NCBI RefSeq assembly: GCF_003992725.1
Contig: NZ_RZNF01000002.1
Span: forward strand, 62,001-126,000
Length of the DNA stretch: 64,000 bases
Direction: 5' to 3'
DNA from: Rhodomicrobium lacus
GTDB taxonomy: Bacteria; Pseudomonadota; Alphaproteobacteria; Rhizobiales; Rhodomicrobiaceae
Every line of letters begins with the position of its first letter. Position 1 is the first letter of the stretch. The translations under genes and the position numbers were made by a program. The notes beneath the pieces are model-generated. The model searched no databases, was not told where the DNA came from, and saw only the letters and a program-made list of their open reading frames with translations. This document shows, piece after piece, positions 9,219 to 18,346 of the stretch.

Positions 9219-9505
9219 CAGTCGTCGTCCCTCTTGGTCTCGACGATCTTCGCGTTTGTCGGATCGACGAACAACTCGATGCGCTCACCGGTCTTGTCGA
9301 CGGCGTAAAGTTCGCCACATGCCTTTTTCAGCTTGGCCTTGCGAACCTTGTAGCCTTGCTCTTCGACCTTCGCTTGAAGATCGGCGATCTTGAGCCATTG
9401 AGCCTCGGGCGCGCTCGTGCAGGGTCGGGACGGATCGCTCGCGTTTGCAGCGGTCGCTGCCGCGCAGACGGCAAGGGCTGACAGAACAAGGGGAAGTTTC
9501 CGCAT
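9218..9505 (-). CDS. Secreted PepSY-domain protein
   Basis: 95 residues: a clear signal peptide (MRKLPLVLSALAVCAAATAANA) followed by one PepSY repeat (about 40-92), with LQAKVEEQGYKVRKAKLKKACGE and the closing ELFVDPTNAKIVE strand. PepSY domains occur in periplasmic or lipid-anchored proteins and in membrane reductases, and are thought to bind or inhibit partners. It is the first gene of a two-gene operon with the cytochrome b gene (ATGA overlap) and is divergent from a second PepSY gene that heads the regulator/kinase operon. It probably acts in the periplasm with the cytochrome or as an input to the kinase. Confidence 0.85.
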   Translation of the reverse strand: MRKLPLVLSALAVCAAATAANASDPSRPCTSAPEAQWLKIADLQAKVEEQGYKVRKAKLKKACGELYAVDKTGERIELFVDPTNAKIVETKRDDD

Positions 9506-9589
9506 CTGAAGTCTCCGGGATTGGATTGGCTCGGGGCACCATTGCCCGGCCGATGATCAATCCATGGCAGAGAGGCCATGACGGCAGCC

Positions 9590-9617
9590 TGTTGAGCGAT
9601 GTCAGCAACCTGTCAGC
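9590..9617 (+). promoter_or_regulatory. Tandem OmpR/PhoP-type half-sites (candidate operator)
   Basis: Two exact TGTCAGC copies start at 9600 and 9611, an 11-bp spacing, with a related TGTTGAGC at 9590. One-turn-spaced direct repeats are the usual binding pattern of OmpR/PhoP-family response regulators. The site lies 39 bp before the start of the PepSY gene leading the regulator/kinase operon and inside the 150-bp divergent region, so autoregulation and co-control of the cytochrome operon are plausible. Confidence 0.45.
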
Positions 9618-9655
9618 GATGCGATGAGATAGTTGGCGCAAAAGGAAGGCTTTCG

Positions 9656-9964
9656 ATGCGTGTGCCGCTGAGGATCATCTTCGCTACGCTGATCGCGTTC
9701 GGCGCGCCCGCGTCGACGCTCGCCCATTCCGACGATGACCACGACGCGGCGCTGGAAGCCGTCGAAAAGAAGGACATCCTGCAACTGGCCGACATCCTGG
9801 GCGCGGTAAAGGACAGGCTGCCGGGCGAGGTTGTCGGCATCGAAATCGAGCGCAAGCACGGCGTGTGGTATTATGAACTTCGCACCGTGGACAAGTCGGG
9901 CCGGATCTTCGAGGTCTATGTCGATGCGAAGACCGCCGAAATCGCAAGGATCAAGGAAAAATAG
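9656..9964 (+). CDS. Secreted PepSY-domain protein, first gene of the regulator/kinase operon
   Basis: 102 residues starting at the ATG at 9656, chosen because an AAGGAAGG ribosome-binding site precedes it and because it begins with a signal peptide (MRVPLRIIFATLIAFGAPASTLA) directly followed by HSDDDHD. The mature part is one PepSY repeat (LADILGAVKDRLPGEVVGIEIE ... VYVDAKTAEIARIKEK). The His/Asp-rich segment just after the signal peptide could bind metal. Its stop touches the ATG of the response regulator, so it is co-transcribed with the two-component system, where small PepSY proteins are common and probably modulate the kinase in the periplasm. Confidence 0.85.
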   Translation: MRVPLRIIFATLIAFGAPASTLAHSDDDHDAALEAVEKKDILQLADILGAVKDRLPGEVVGIEIERKHGVWYYELRTVDKSGRIFEVYVDAKTAEIARIKEK

Positions 9965-10630
9965 ATGCGCGTGCTTCTTGTCGAGGACGACCGGCGCATC
10001 GCCGACGATGTGGGGCGCGCGCTTCAGGCGAGCGGTTATGTCGTGGAAAGGGCGGAGGAGGGCGAAGACGCCTGGTTTCGCGGCGATACGGAAGATTACG
10101 CCGCCGTCATTCTCGATCTCGGCCTGCCGCGCATGGACGGGCTTTCCGTGCTGAAGCGCTGGCGTGCCGCCGACCGGCGCATGCCGGTGCTCATTCTCAC
10201 AGCCCGCGGAAGCTGGGCGGAGCGTGTCGACGGCATCGACGCGGGCGCGGACGACTATCTTCCGAAGCCGTTCCACATGGAAGAGCTTCTCTCCCGGCTG
10301 CGCGCGATCATTCGCCGGTCGGCTGGGGCGGCGTCCTCGCTCGTCGCCGTCGGCGATGTGACGATCGACGACCGCCAGATGCGCGTGAGCGTGCGGGGCG
10401 TGCCCGTGGCGCTCTCGGCGCTGGAATATCGCGTCATAGCCTTTCTCGTGCTGCATCGCGGCCGCGTCGTGCCGCAGCATGAGCTTGAGGAGGCCGTCTA
10501 CGGCCACGACGAGGACCACGATTCGAACGCCCTTGAGGTTCTGGTCGGGCGGGTGAGGCGCAAGCTCGGTGTGCCCCTGATCGGGACTCGGCGCGGCTTC
10601 GGCTACATTGTCGAAGAACCGTCGCCATGA
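9965..10630 (+). CDS. OmpR/PhoP-family response regulator
   Basis: 221 residues. The receiver domain (1-115) has the acidic pocket VEDD, phospho-acceptor Asp51 (LDLGLPRMDG), Thr79 (LTAR) and Lys101 (LPKPF). The winged-helix DNA-binding domain (about 128-218) ends in the usual LEVLVGRVRRKLG and GTRRGFGYIV. It starts at the base after the PepSY stop and overlaps the kinase gene by 4 bp. Overall it resembles the QseB/PhoP group. It should be phosphorylated by the adjacent kinase and bind direct repeats such as those at 9590-9617. Confidence 0.95.
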   Translation: MRVLLVEDDRRIADDVGRALQASGYVVERAEEGEDAWFRGDTEDYAAVILDLGLPRMDGLSVLKRWRAADRRMPVLILTARGSWAERVDGIDAGADDYLPKPFHMEELLSRLRAIIRRSAGAASSLVAVGDVTIDDRQMRVSVRGVPVALSALEYRVIAFLVLHRGRVVPQHELEEAVYGHDEDHDSNALEVLVGRVRRKLGVPLIGTRRGFGYIVEEPSP

Positions 10631-12033
10631 CGGGGTCGTCGCTTCGGCTGCGACTGATCATAGGCGGGATGGCGGCCATTCTCCTCGCCCTGACCGTTGC
10701 GGGCGGCGGGCTCGTCCATCTCTTCAAGCGCCATGTCGCGCGCACCATCGCCGACGATCTCAACCTTCATCTGAGCCAGATCCTCGCCGCGCTCGACGTG
10801 AACCCGGACGGTACGCTTGTCCTTACGCGAAAGCCGGGCGATCCCCGCTTCGAGGTGCCACTGTCGGGGCTCTACTGGCAGGTCGGCGACGATCGCGGGC
10901 AACTCTTGCGGTCGCGCTCGCTGTGGGATGCGACGCTGCCCATCGCCGCCGACGCCATCGCGCCGGGCGAGGAACATCGGCATATCCTGCAGGGGCCGGG
11001 AAGCGCCGAGGTGCTCGCCGCGGAGCGAAGCGTCGTCCTGACCTTGGGTGAGCGCAAGATGATGGTGCGGGTTGCCGTTGCGGCGAGCCTTGCCGGCGTC
11101 TCGAAGGCGGCGGCGGCCTTCACGCGCGACCTCGCCGTCGCGCTTGCGATCCTCGGCGCAGTCCTGACGGGGGCGACCATCCTTCAGGTGAGTCTCGGGC
11201 TTCGACCGCTCGACCGGCTGCGCCGGGGCGTCGCCGACATTCGCGCGGGCCGCGTCATGACCCTGCCTATGGCAGTGCCTTCCGAGGTGCAGCCGCTTGT
11301 CGAGGAAATGAATGCACTGCTCGACAGTCAGGAACGTGAGATCGAGCGCTCGCGCGGGCGCGCGGCGGACCTTGCGCATGGCCTCAAGACGCCGCTCGCC
11401 GCGCTTTCGGCCGATGCGCGCCGCTTGCGAGAGCAGGGCGAGAGCCAGATCGCGGATGATATAGAGGGCGTTGTCGCCGCGATGGGCCGTCACGTGGATC
11501 GCGAACTGGCGCGGGCGCGGGTCCGTGGCGTCGGCGGTCGCAGCTCGAGCCGCTCCACGCCGCTGGCACCGCTTCTGGCCTCTCTGATCGCAACGCTTGG
11601 CCGAACGCCCGAAGGTGCGCGCGTCCATTTCGAGACGACCGTTGCCTTTGATTTCGCGGTTCCCATGGATCGAACCGATCTTGCCGAAGTGCTCGGAAAC
11701 CTGCTGGAAAACGCGGCGCGGCATGCGACCGCGCGCGTTCTCGTTTCGGCGGCGGCGGACGAGGGCGGCGGGCGCCTTCGGATCACGGTCGAGGACGATG
11801 GCGCAGGGATCGCGCCGGAGGTGTGCGGTCGGGTGATGGAGCGGGGCGTCCGCCTGGACGAGCGCGAGCGCGGCGCCGGATTGGGGCTGGCCATCGTGCA
11901 GGACGTGCTCGATGCCTATGGCTGGGGACTCTCGCTGGAGGCGTCGCCGGCGCTCGGCGGATTGCGGGCGACGGTCGAGGGCGGTCGGACTCCCAAATCC
12001 GGGGCGGCGTTGGCGGGTGTGTCTTCGGCCTGA
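10627..12033 (+). CDS. Sensor histidine kinase, partner of the upstream regulator
   Basis: 468 residues. TM1 is at about 8-30; a periplasmic sensor region of about 130 residues (about 35-165) has no Cys and is not a known small-ligand fold that I recognise; TM2 is at about 167-188; a HAMP-like linker follows. The H-box is DLAHGLKTPLAAL with His251. The N-box is EVLGNLLENAARHA, G1 is EDDGAGI and G2 is RGAGLGLAIV. It is translationally coupled to the response regulator (ATGA). The domain order and the PepSY neighbour match PhoQ/QseC-like sensors of divalent metals, peptides or redox state; the signal here is unknown. Confidence 0.95.
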   Translation: MTGSSLRLRLIIGGMAAILLALTVAGGGLVHLFKRHVARTIADDLNLHLSQILAALDVNPDGTLVLTRKPGDPRFEVPLSGLYWQVGDDRGQLLRSRSLWDATLPIAADAIAPGEEHRHILQGPGSAEVLAAERSVVLTLGERKMMVRVAVAASLAGVSKAAAAFTRDLAVALAILGAVLTGATILQVSLGLRPLDRLRRGVADIRAGRVMTLPMAVPSEVQPLVEEMNALLDSQEREIERSRGRAADLAHGLKTPLAALSADARRLREQGESQIADDIEGVVAAMGRHVDRELARARVRGVGGRSSSRSTPLAPLLASLIATLGRTPEGARVHFETTVAFDFAVPMDRTDLAEVLGNLLENAARHATARVLVSAAADEGGGRLRITVEDDGAGIAPEVCGRVMERGVRLDERERGAGLGLAIVQDVLDAYGWGLSLEASPALGGLRATVEGGRTPKSGAALAGVSSA

Positions 12034-12354
12034 ATCCAAACGATGCCCGCGACGTCGCAAATCTGTGACATCAGCGTGGTATGTGTCGGGCTTGGGCAGT
12101 GTGCGGAGGGGCTTCGGGCATGAGCGGGAGGTTCGAGACCGCAGGATGACCAGCGCGCGACGGCGCGCTCGCCATGGATGCTGAAAGTCTGCGAAATCGG
12201 CTCGGAGCGCGGAAACCTTCTACTGAAACGCTTGGAGCGTTGAACAAGCGGCGAGTTTCACGAGGGGCTGTTTCAGCCAAAATCGCCGCAGGTATAGTCG
12301 AGCGGGCGCCATCGGCGATGTGCGACCGCTTGTCGTGCGCCTTGCAGGCTTGTG
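12034..12354. other. Intergenic region, nothing recognised (321 bp)
   Basis: Lies between the convergent histidine kinase and Trm112 genes. Short open frames on both strands show no family resemblance or plausible ribosome-binding site. No strong terminator hairpin with a T-run was found. Confidence 0.45.
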
Positions 12355-12546
12355 TCAGGCCGGGAGCTTGCGGGCCTCTTCCGGGAGCATCACCGGAATC
12401 CCCTTGCGAACCGGGTAGGCGAGCCCGGCGGACTGACTCAGGAGTTCGCCCGCATTCCGGTCGTAAACGAGCGGCTCTTTGGTGATCGGGCACACAAGGA
12501 TTTCGAGGAGAACGGGATCGAGTTCTTCTTTTGGCGCGACGTCCAT
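12355..12546 (-). CDS. Trm112 family protein
   Basis: 63 residues with the compact Trm112 pattern: [51 protein letters not shown]. In bacteria only one Cys of the zinc-binding set is kept, as here. Trm112 activates several methyltransferases in eukaryotes and archaea and is a small zinc-ribbon-like protein of undefined role in bacteria. In Hyphomicrobiales it commonly follows the LON-domain gene, as in this window (gap about 185 bp). Confidence 0.9.
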   Translation of the reverse strand: MDVAPKEELDPVLLEILVCPITKEPLVYDRNAGELLSQSAGLAYPVRKGIPVMLPEEARKLPA

Positions 12547-12731
12547 CGTTAACCTTTCAGTCAGTTCGGTCGGGCGAAGCCCGAGGCGGGATTAGAATAG
12601 CTCTTGGACACAAGTTACGCAATTTTGCGAGCAAATTTCCAGTCGCTCGTATTTAACGCGCCCCTGCATCGCTTGAAAGCGTTGAAAACTGGCAGATCGT
12701 TTTGTCCGCGATGTGCATGGTGTGGGGCGTT

Positions 12732-13427
12732 TCAGTGCAGACTGGTTCCGGTGCCGGACCCGGGTGCGGCAATTTCCATCTCCGCCAGAGCCATCAGCAC
12801 CTCTGCGCGCGCCTTGAGATCGGCAGCTTCCAGCAGCGCCTGCTTCTCCTCCGGGCCGTAAGGGCTTATCATCGACAGCGTGTTGATGAGAAGCTCCGTC
12901 GGCGACCGCTGGATGCTCTCCCAGTCGGCGGTGAGTTTCCTTGCGTCGAGATAAGCCCGGAGCACGTCGACGAATTTCGGCCAGTCGACGGCGTCTTGGC
13001 CGTATCCGCGAATAAGATCGGTTTCATACGGGCGGTAACTTGCATCGCAGATACGATACGGCTTTGAAGTCTGCGTTTCGCCAACGATATCGAAACGGCA
13101 GACGCCGGTCAGCGTGATGAGAAGGCGTCCGTCGTCGGTTTCGGAGAAAGCCGACAGGCGCCCGACGCACCCCGTCGCCCGCAGCGGAAAACCCTTCGCG
13201 GGCGGCGATTCTTCCTCGGCGGGCAGAGGCTGGACGATGCCGATGAGACGGTTCCCCGCGATCGCATCCTCGACCATCGACAGATAACGCGGCTCGAAGA
13301 CATTCAGCGGAAGGTTGGAGCGCGGCAGCAGGATGCATCCCTGCAAGGGAAACACGGGGATAGTCGCCGGGAGATCGGAGAGCGTCCGGTATCGTTCGGT
13401 GATGCCCACGGGAACGTCCCTCTTCAT
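12732..13427 (-). CDS. LON-domain (Lon substrate-binding) protein
   Basis: 231 residues, almost all one LON N-terminal domain: IPVFPLQGCILLPRSNLPLNVFEPRYLSMVEDA at 25-55, GCVGRLSAFSETDDGRLLITLTGVCRF at about 85-115, and a C-terminal four-helix part. There is no AAA or protease domain, so it is the stand-alone family, whose role is uncertain (possibly protein quality control). It follows the thioredoxin-TPR gene by 3 bp and is surely co-transcribed with it. The 12.5-14.3 kb block is conserved in Rhizobiales. Confidence 0.92.
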   Translation of the reverse strand: MKRDVPVGITERYRTLSDLPATIPVFPLQGCILLPRSNLPLNVFEPRYLSMVEDAIAGNRLIGIVQPLPAEEESPPAKGFPLRATGCVGRLSAFSETDDGRLLITLTGVCRFDIVGETQTSKPYRICDASYRPYETDLIRGYGQDAVDWPKFVDVLRAYLDARKLTADWESIQRSPTELLINTLSMISPYGPEEKQALLEAADLKARAEVLMALAEMEIAAPGSGTGTSLH

Positions 13428-13430
13428 GTC

Positions 13431-14345
13431 TCAGGCGAAAAGAATCGACGACAGGCGCTGGCGTCCGCTTTGAGTCAACGGATCCTTAGGCCCCCATGCT
13501 TCGAAAAGTTCCACAAGCTGTTGTCTTGCCGCATCGTCGTTCCAGCTGCGATCCTTCCGCACGATCTCGAAGAGCTGGTCGAGCGCTTCCTCGCGTTTGC
13601 CTTTCGCGACGAGCGCGAGCGCGAGCTTGAAGCGGGCGTCCCAGTCGCGCGGATTTGCGGCGATCGCCTGTTCCAGCGGCGCGGTGTCGGCGGAAGGCTC
13701 GGCCTTCTTCGCAAGTTCGAGCGCCGCTTTCGCTGAAAGGTAGGCAGCTGCGGTCTGCTTTGCGGGCGGGGTCATGGCCAGAACCTGCTCGGCCCGCGCC
13801 ATGTCGCCAAGGCGCACGTAGCATTTCGCCAGTCCGCCGATCGCATCCGCGTTCTCACGGTCGTTCTTGAGCACGGCTCCGTAAAGTTGCGCTGCGCCCG
13901 CGATGTCGCCTTCGTCAAACAAGCGCTGCGCCTCGTCGATACCCGCCAGATCGTCGGCGTCGGGACCGATGAGCCGCTCGACGAACGCTTTCACCTGGCT
14001 TTCCGGCAACGCGCCCATGAAGCCGTCAACGGGTTGGCCCTGCGAGAATGCGAAGACCGCGGGGATGGACTGAATCTGAAGCTGGCCCGCCACTTCCGGG
14101 TGCTCGTCGATATTCATCTTGACGAGCCGCACCTTGCCTTTCGAGGCGCGGACGACCTTTTCGAGAATGGGTGTGAGCTGCTTGCAAGGGCCGCACCAGG
14201 GCGCCCAGAAATCGACGATCACGGGTACCTTCCGCGATGCCTCGATCACGTCCGCCACGAAGGTTGCCGTGGTGGTGTTCTTGATGATGTCGCTCGTGTT
14301 GTCCGCCGGTTTAGCGGCACCGCCGCCGAGAAGCGAAATCGCCAT
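13431..14345 (-). CDS. ybbN: Thioredoxin-TPR protein (CnoX/YbbN type chaperedoxin)
   Basis: 304 residues. The thioredoxin fold (about 25-130) has the full active site WAPWCGPC (Cys51, Cys54), so unlike E. coli CnoX it keeps both cysteines and could be redox-active. The C-terminal half (about 135-300) is TPR-like, with ADDLAGIDEAQRLFDEGD and GLAKCYVRLGDMARAEQVLA. In E. coli the homologue holds unfolded, oxidised proteins and passes them to GroEL or DnaK. It is the first gene of a transcript with the LON-domain gene (3-bp gap) and acts in the cytoplasm. Family assignment is secure; the exact partner chaperones in this organism are not known. Confidence 0.9.
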   Translation of the reverse strand: MAISLLGGGAAKPADNTSDIIKNTTTATFVADVIEASRKVPVIVDFWAPWCGPCKQLTPILEKVVRASKGKVRLVKMNIDEHPEVAGQLQIQSIPAVFAFSQGQPVDGFMGALPESQVKAFVERLIGPDADDLAGIDEAQRLFDEGDIAGAAQLYGAVLKNDRENADAIGGLAKCYVRLGDMARAEQVLAMTPPAKQTAAAYLSAKAALELAKKAEPSADTAPLEQAIAANPRDWDARFKLALALVAKGKREEALDQLFEIVRKDRSWNDDAARQQLVELFEAWGPKDPLTQSGRQRLSSILFA

Positions 14346-15962
<1,617 letters not shown>

Positions 15963-15970
15963 CCTAGACG

Positions 15971-15998
15971 AAAGCCGCCTTGCAGGCGGCTTTTTTTT
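15971..15998 (+). terminator. Rho-independent terminator after mdh
   Basis: Perfect 10-bp stem AAAGCCGCCT / AGGCGGCTTT with a 3-nt loop, followed by an uninterrupted T-run to 15998. It lies 8 bp past the mdh stop and 71 bp before sucC. Confidence 0.9.
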
Positions 15999-16068
15999 CC
16001 GGCTGTGTAAGCCAAGTTTTTGCGGCGCACACGCCGACAGCCCACTCCCACACATTCGAGAGTGCATC

Positions 16069-17268
16069 ATGAACGTTCATGAATATCAGGCGAAAGCCAT
16101 CCTGAAAGAATACGGCGTGCCGGTGCCGAAGGGCCATGCAGCCTTCACGCCCGAGGAAGCTTTCGCGGTTGCGAAGGAACTCGGCGGTCCCATCAGCGTC
16201 GTGAAGGCCCAGATCCATGCGGGCGGTCGCGGCAAGGGCTCGTTCAAGGAGCCGGAAGCGGGCGAGAAGGGCGGCGTTCGCATCGCCAAGTCGTTCGACG
16301 ACGTCCGCACCTTCGCGGACGAGATGCTTGGCCGCACGCTCGTGACCGTGCAGACCGGCCCGGAAGGCCGCGTCGTGAAGCGTCTCCTCATCGAAGAGGG
16401 CGCCGCCATCAAGCGCGAACTCTATCTCTCCTTCCTCGTGGATCGCGCGACGAGCCGCGTGGCCGTGATCGCCTCGACCGAGGGCGGCATGGACATCGAG
16501 GAAGTGGCTCACCACTCGCCCGAGAAGATCCTCACCTTCTCCATCGATCCGGCGTCGGGCTATTCGCAGTTCCACGGTCGCAAGGTGGCTTTCGCGCTCG
16601 GCCTCGAAGGCGATCAGGTCAAGCAGTGCGTGAAGCTGATCGGCAGCCTCTACAAGGCTTTCGTCGAGAAGGACATGAGCCAGCTCGAAATCAACCCGCT
16701 GATCGTGACCGAGAAGGGCGACCTCGTCTGCCTCGACGCGAAGCTGAACTTCGACAGTAACGCGCTGTACCGTCATCCCGAGATCGTGGCTCTGCGCGAC
16801 CTTGAAGAAGAAGACCCGGCGGAAGTGCTCGCGTCCCGCTACGACCTGTCCTACGTGAAGCTCGACGGCAGCATCGGCTGCCTCGTGAACGGCGCGGGCC
16901 TCGCCATGGCGACGATGGACATCATCAAGCTCTACGGCGCGGAGCCCGCGAACTTCCTCGACGTCGGCGGCGGCGCGACCAAGGAAAAGGTGACGGAAGC
17001 CTTCAAGATCATCCTGTCCGACCCGAACGTGAAGGGCATCCTCGTCAACATCTTCGGCGGCATCATGCGCTGCGACATCATCGCGGAAGGCGTGCTCGCT
17101 GCTGCCCGCGAAATGAGCCTCAAGGTGCCGCTCGTCGTGCGTCTCGAAGGCACGAACGTCGAACTCGGCAAGGAGATCATTCGCAATTCGGGGCTCGCCG
17201 TGATCCCGGCCGACAACCTCGCGGACGCCGCCGAAAAGATCGTGGCCGAGGTGAAGAAGGCCGCCTGA
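16069..17268 (+). CDS. sucC: Succinyl-CoA ligase, beta subunit (ADP-forming)
   Basis: 399 residues from ATG 16069 ([20 protein letters not shown], the canonical start of the family). The N-terminal ATP-grasp domain has [16 protein letters not shown]. The C-terminal CoA-ligase-like domain carries the conserved [21 protein letters not shown] and [16 protein letters not shown]. With SucD it makes ATP from succinyl-CoA (TCA cycle). It lies 45 bp before sucD and is downstream of the mdh terminator, so a promoter in 15999-16068 or read-through is expected. Length and motifs are normal. Confidence 0.98.
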   Translation: MNVHEYQAKAILKEYGVPVPKGHAAFTPEEAFAVAKELGGPISVVKAQIHAGGRGKGSFKEPEAGEKGGVRIAKSFDDVRTFADEMLGRTLVTVQTGPEGRVVKRLLIEEGAAIKRELYLSFLVDRATSRVAVIASTEGGMDIEEVAHHSPEKILTFSIDPASGYSQFHGRKVAFALGLEGDQVKQCVKLIGSLYKAFVEKDMSQLEINPLIVTEKGDLVCLDAKLNFDSNALYRHPEIVALRDLEEEDPAEVLASRYDLSYVKLDGSIGCLVNGAGLAMATMDIIKLYGAEPANFLDVGGGATKEKVTEAFKIILSDPNVKGILVNIFGGIMRCDIIAEGVLAAAREMSLKVPLVVRLEGTNVELGKEIIRNSGLAVIPADNLADAAEKIVAEVKKAA

Positions 17269-17313
17269 ACGGCGCGCCCCACCTCCCAGACGCCCCATTT
17301 CAAGGAATAGATT

Positions 17314-18189
17314 ATGGCCATCCTCGTCGACAAAAACACAAAGGTGATCTGCCAGGGCTTCACCGGCGCGCAGGGCACCTTCCACTCCGAACAGGCAATC
17401 GCATACGGCACGCAGATGGTGGGCGGTGTAACGCCTGGCAAAGGCGGCTCCACCCATCTGGGCCTGCCCGTGTTCGACACCGTGCTCGACGCCGTCCAGA
17501 AGACCGGCGCGAACGCCACCGCGATCTACGTGCCGCCTCCGTTCGCGGCCGACGCCATCCTCGAAGCGATCGATGCGGAGATCCCGCTCATCGTGACCAT
17601 CACCGAGGGCATCCCGGTCGAGGACATGATCAAGGTTAAGCGCGCGCTCGACGGTTCGAAGTCGCGCCTCATCGGCCCGAACTGCCCCGGCGTCATCACG
17701 CCCGGCGAGTGCAAGATCGGCATCATGCCCGGTCATATCCACAAGCGCGGCAGCGTCGGCATTGTCTCGCGCTCCGGCACGCTTACCTATGAGGCTGTCC
17801 ATCAGACGACGCTCGCCGGCCTCGGGCAGACGACCTGCATCGGCATCGGCGGCGATCCTGTGAAGGGGACCGAACATATCGATGTGCTCGAAATGCTGCT
17901 CGCCGACGACGAGACGCAATCGATCATCATGATCGGTGAAATCGGCGGCTCGGCGGAGGAGGAAGCGGCGGAATTCTACAAGACATCCTCGCGCAAGAAG
18001 CCGATTGTAGGCTTCATCGCGGGCGTCACCGCACCTCCCGGCCGTCGTATGGGCCACGCTGGCGCGATTATTGCTGGCGGCAAAGGCTCAGCTGGCGACA
18101 AGATCGAGGCGATGAGGTCCGCCGGCATCGTCGTGTCTCCTTCGCCCGCCGCACTCGGGAGCACGCTCGTCGAGGTTCTCAAAGGCTGA
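17314..18189 (+). CDS. sucD: Succinyl-CoA ligase, alpha subunit
   Basis: 291 residues. The CoA-binding Rossmann domain comes first ([19 protein letters not shown]). The active-site phosphohistidine is His248 in [14 protein letters not shown] ligase loop [15 protein letters not shown] and [10 protein letters not shown] are also present. It pairs with SucC in an alpha2beta2 or alpha-beta enzyme. An AAGGAAT ribosome-binding site precedes the start. A large inverted repeat at 18281-18318 separates it from sucA. Confidence 0.98.
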   Translation: MAILVDKNTKVICQGFTGAQGTFHSEQAIAYGTQMVGGVTPGKGGSTHLGLPVFDTVLDAVQKTGANATAIYVPPPFAADAILEAIDAEIPLIVTITEGIPVEDMIKVKRALDGSKSRLIGPNCPGVITPGECKIGIMPGHIHKRGSVGIVSRSGTLTYEAVHQTTLAGLGQTTCIGIGGDPVKGTEHIDVLEMLLADDETQSIIMIGEIGGSAEEEAAEFYKTSSRKKPIVGFIAGVTAPPGRRMGHAGAIIAGGKGSAGDKIEAMRSAGIVVSPSPAALGSTLVEVLKG

Positions 18190-18280
18190 TCCGCCGAAAG
18201 GTGGGGCGGACAGCCATTCACCGATGGCGCGCATGGCTCCTCGTTTTGGGGTATGCCGCCTATTCGGTAACCAGAATGTG

Positions 18281-18318
18281 AGAGCAAATTTTGCGCAAGT
18301 GCGCGCGAAATTTGCTCT
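18281..18318. repeat. Large inverted repeat between sucD and sucA
   Basis: Arms of 16 bp, AGAGCAAATTTTGCGC and GCGCGAAATTTGCTCT, match except for one pair and are separated by 6 nt. It lies 92 bp after sucD and 29 bp before the sucA start. It has no T-run, so it may be an mRNA-stabilising or attenuating hairpin. The right arm, read on the minus strand, is identical over 13 bases (AGAGCAAATTTCG) to the element starting at 38870, which suggests a dispersed extragenic repeat. Confidence 0.7.
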
Positions 18319-18346
18319 ATGTCCGCTCTAAATGCCTTTTGGGTAA

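Noticed and set aside
15964..18057. 697-residue minus-strand frame opposite sucC and sucD
   Set aside because: Composition (Asp/His/Arg/Ala-rich) typical of reverse-strand shadows; both sense genes are certain.
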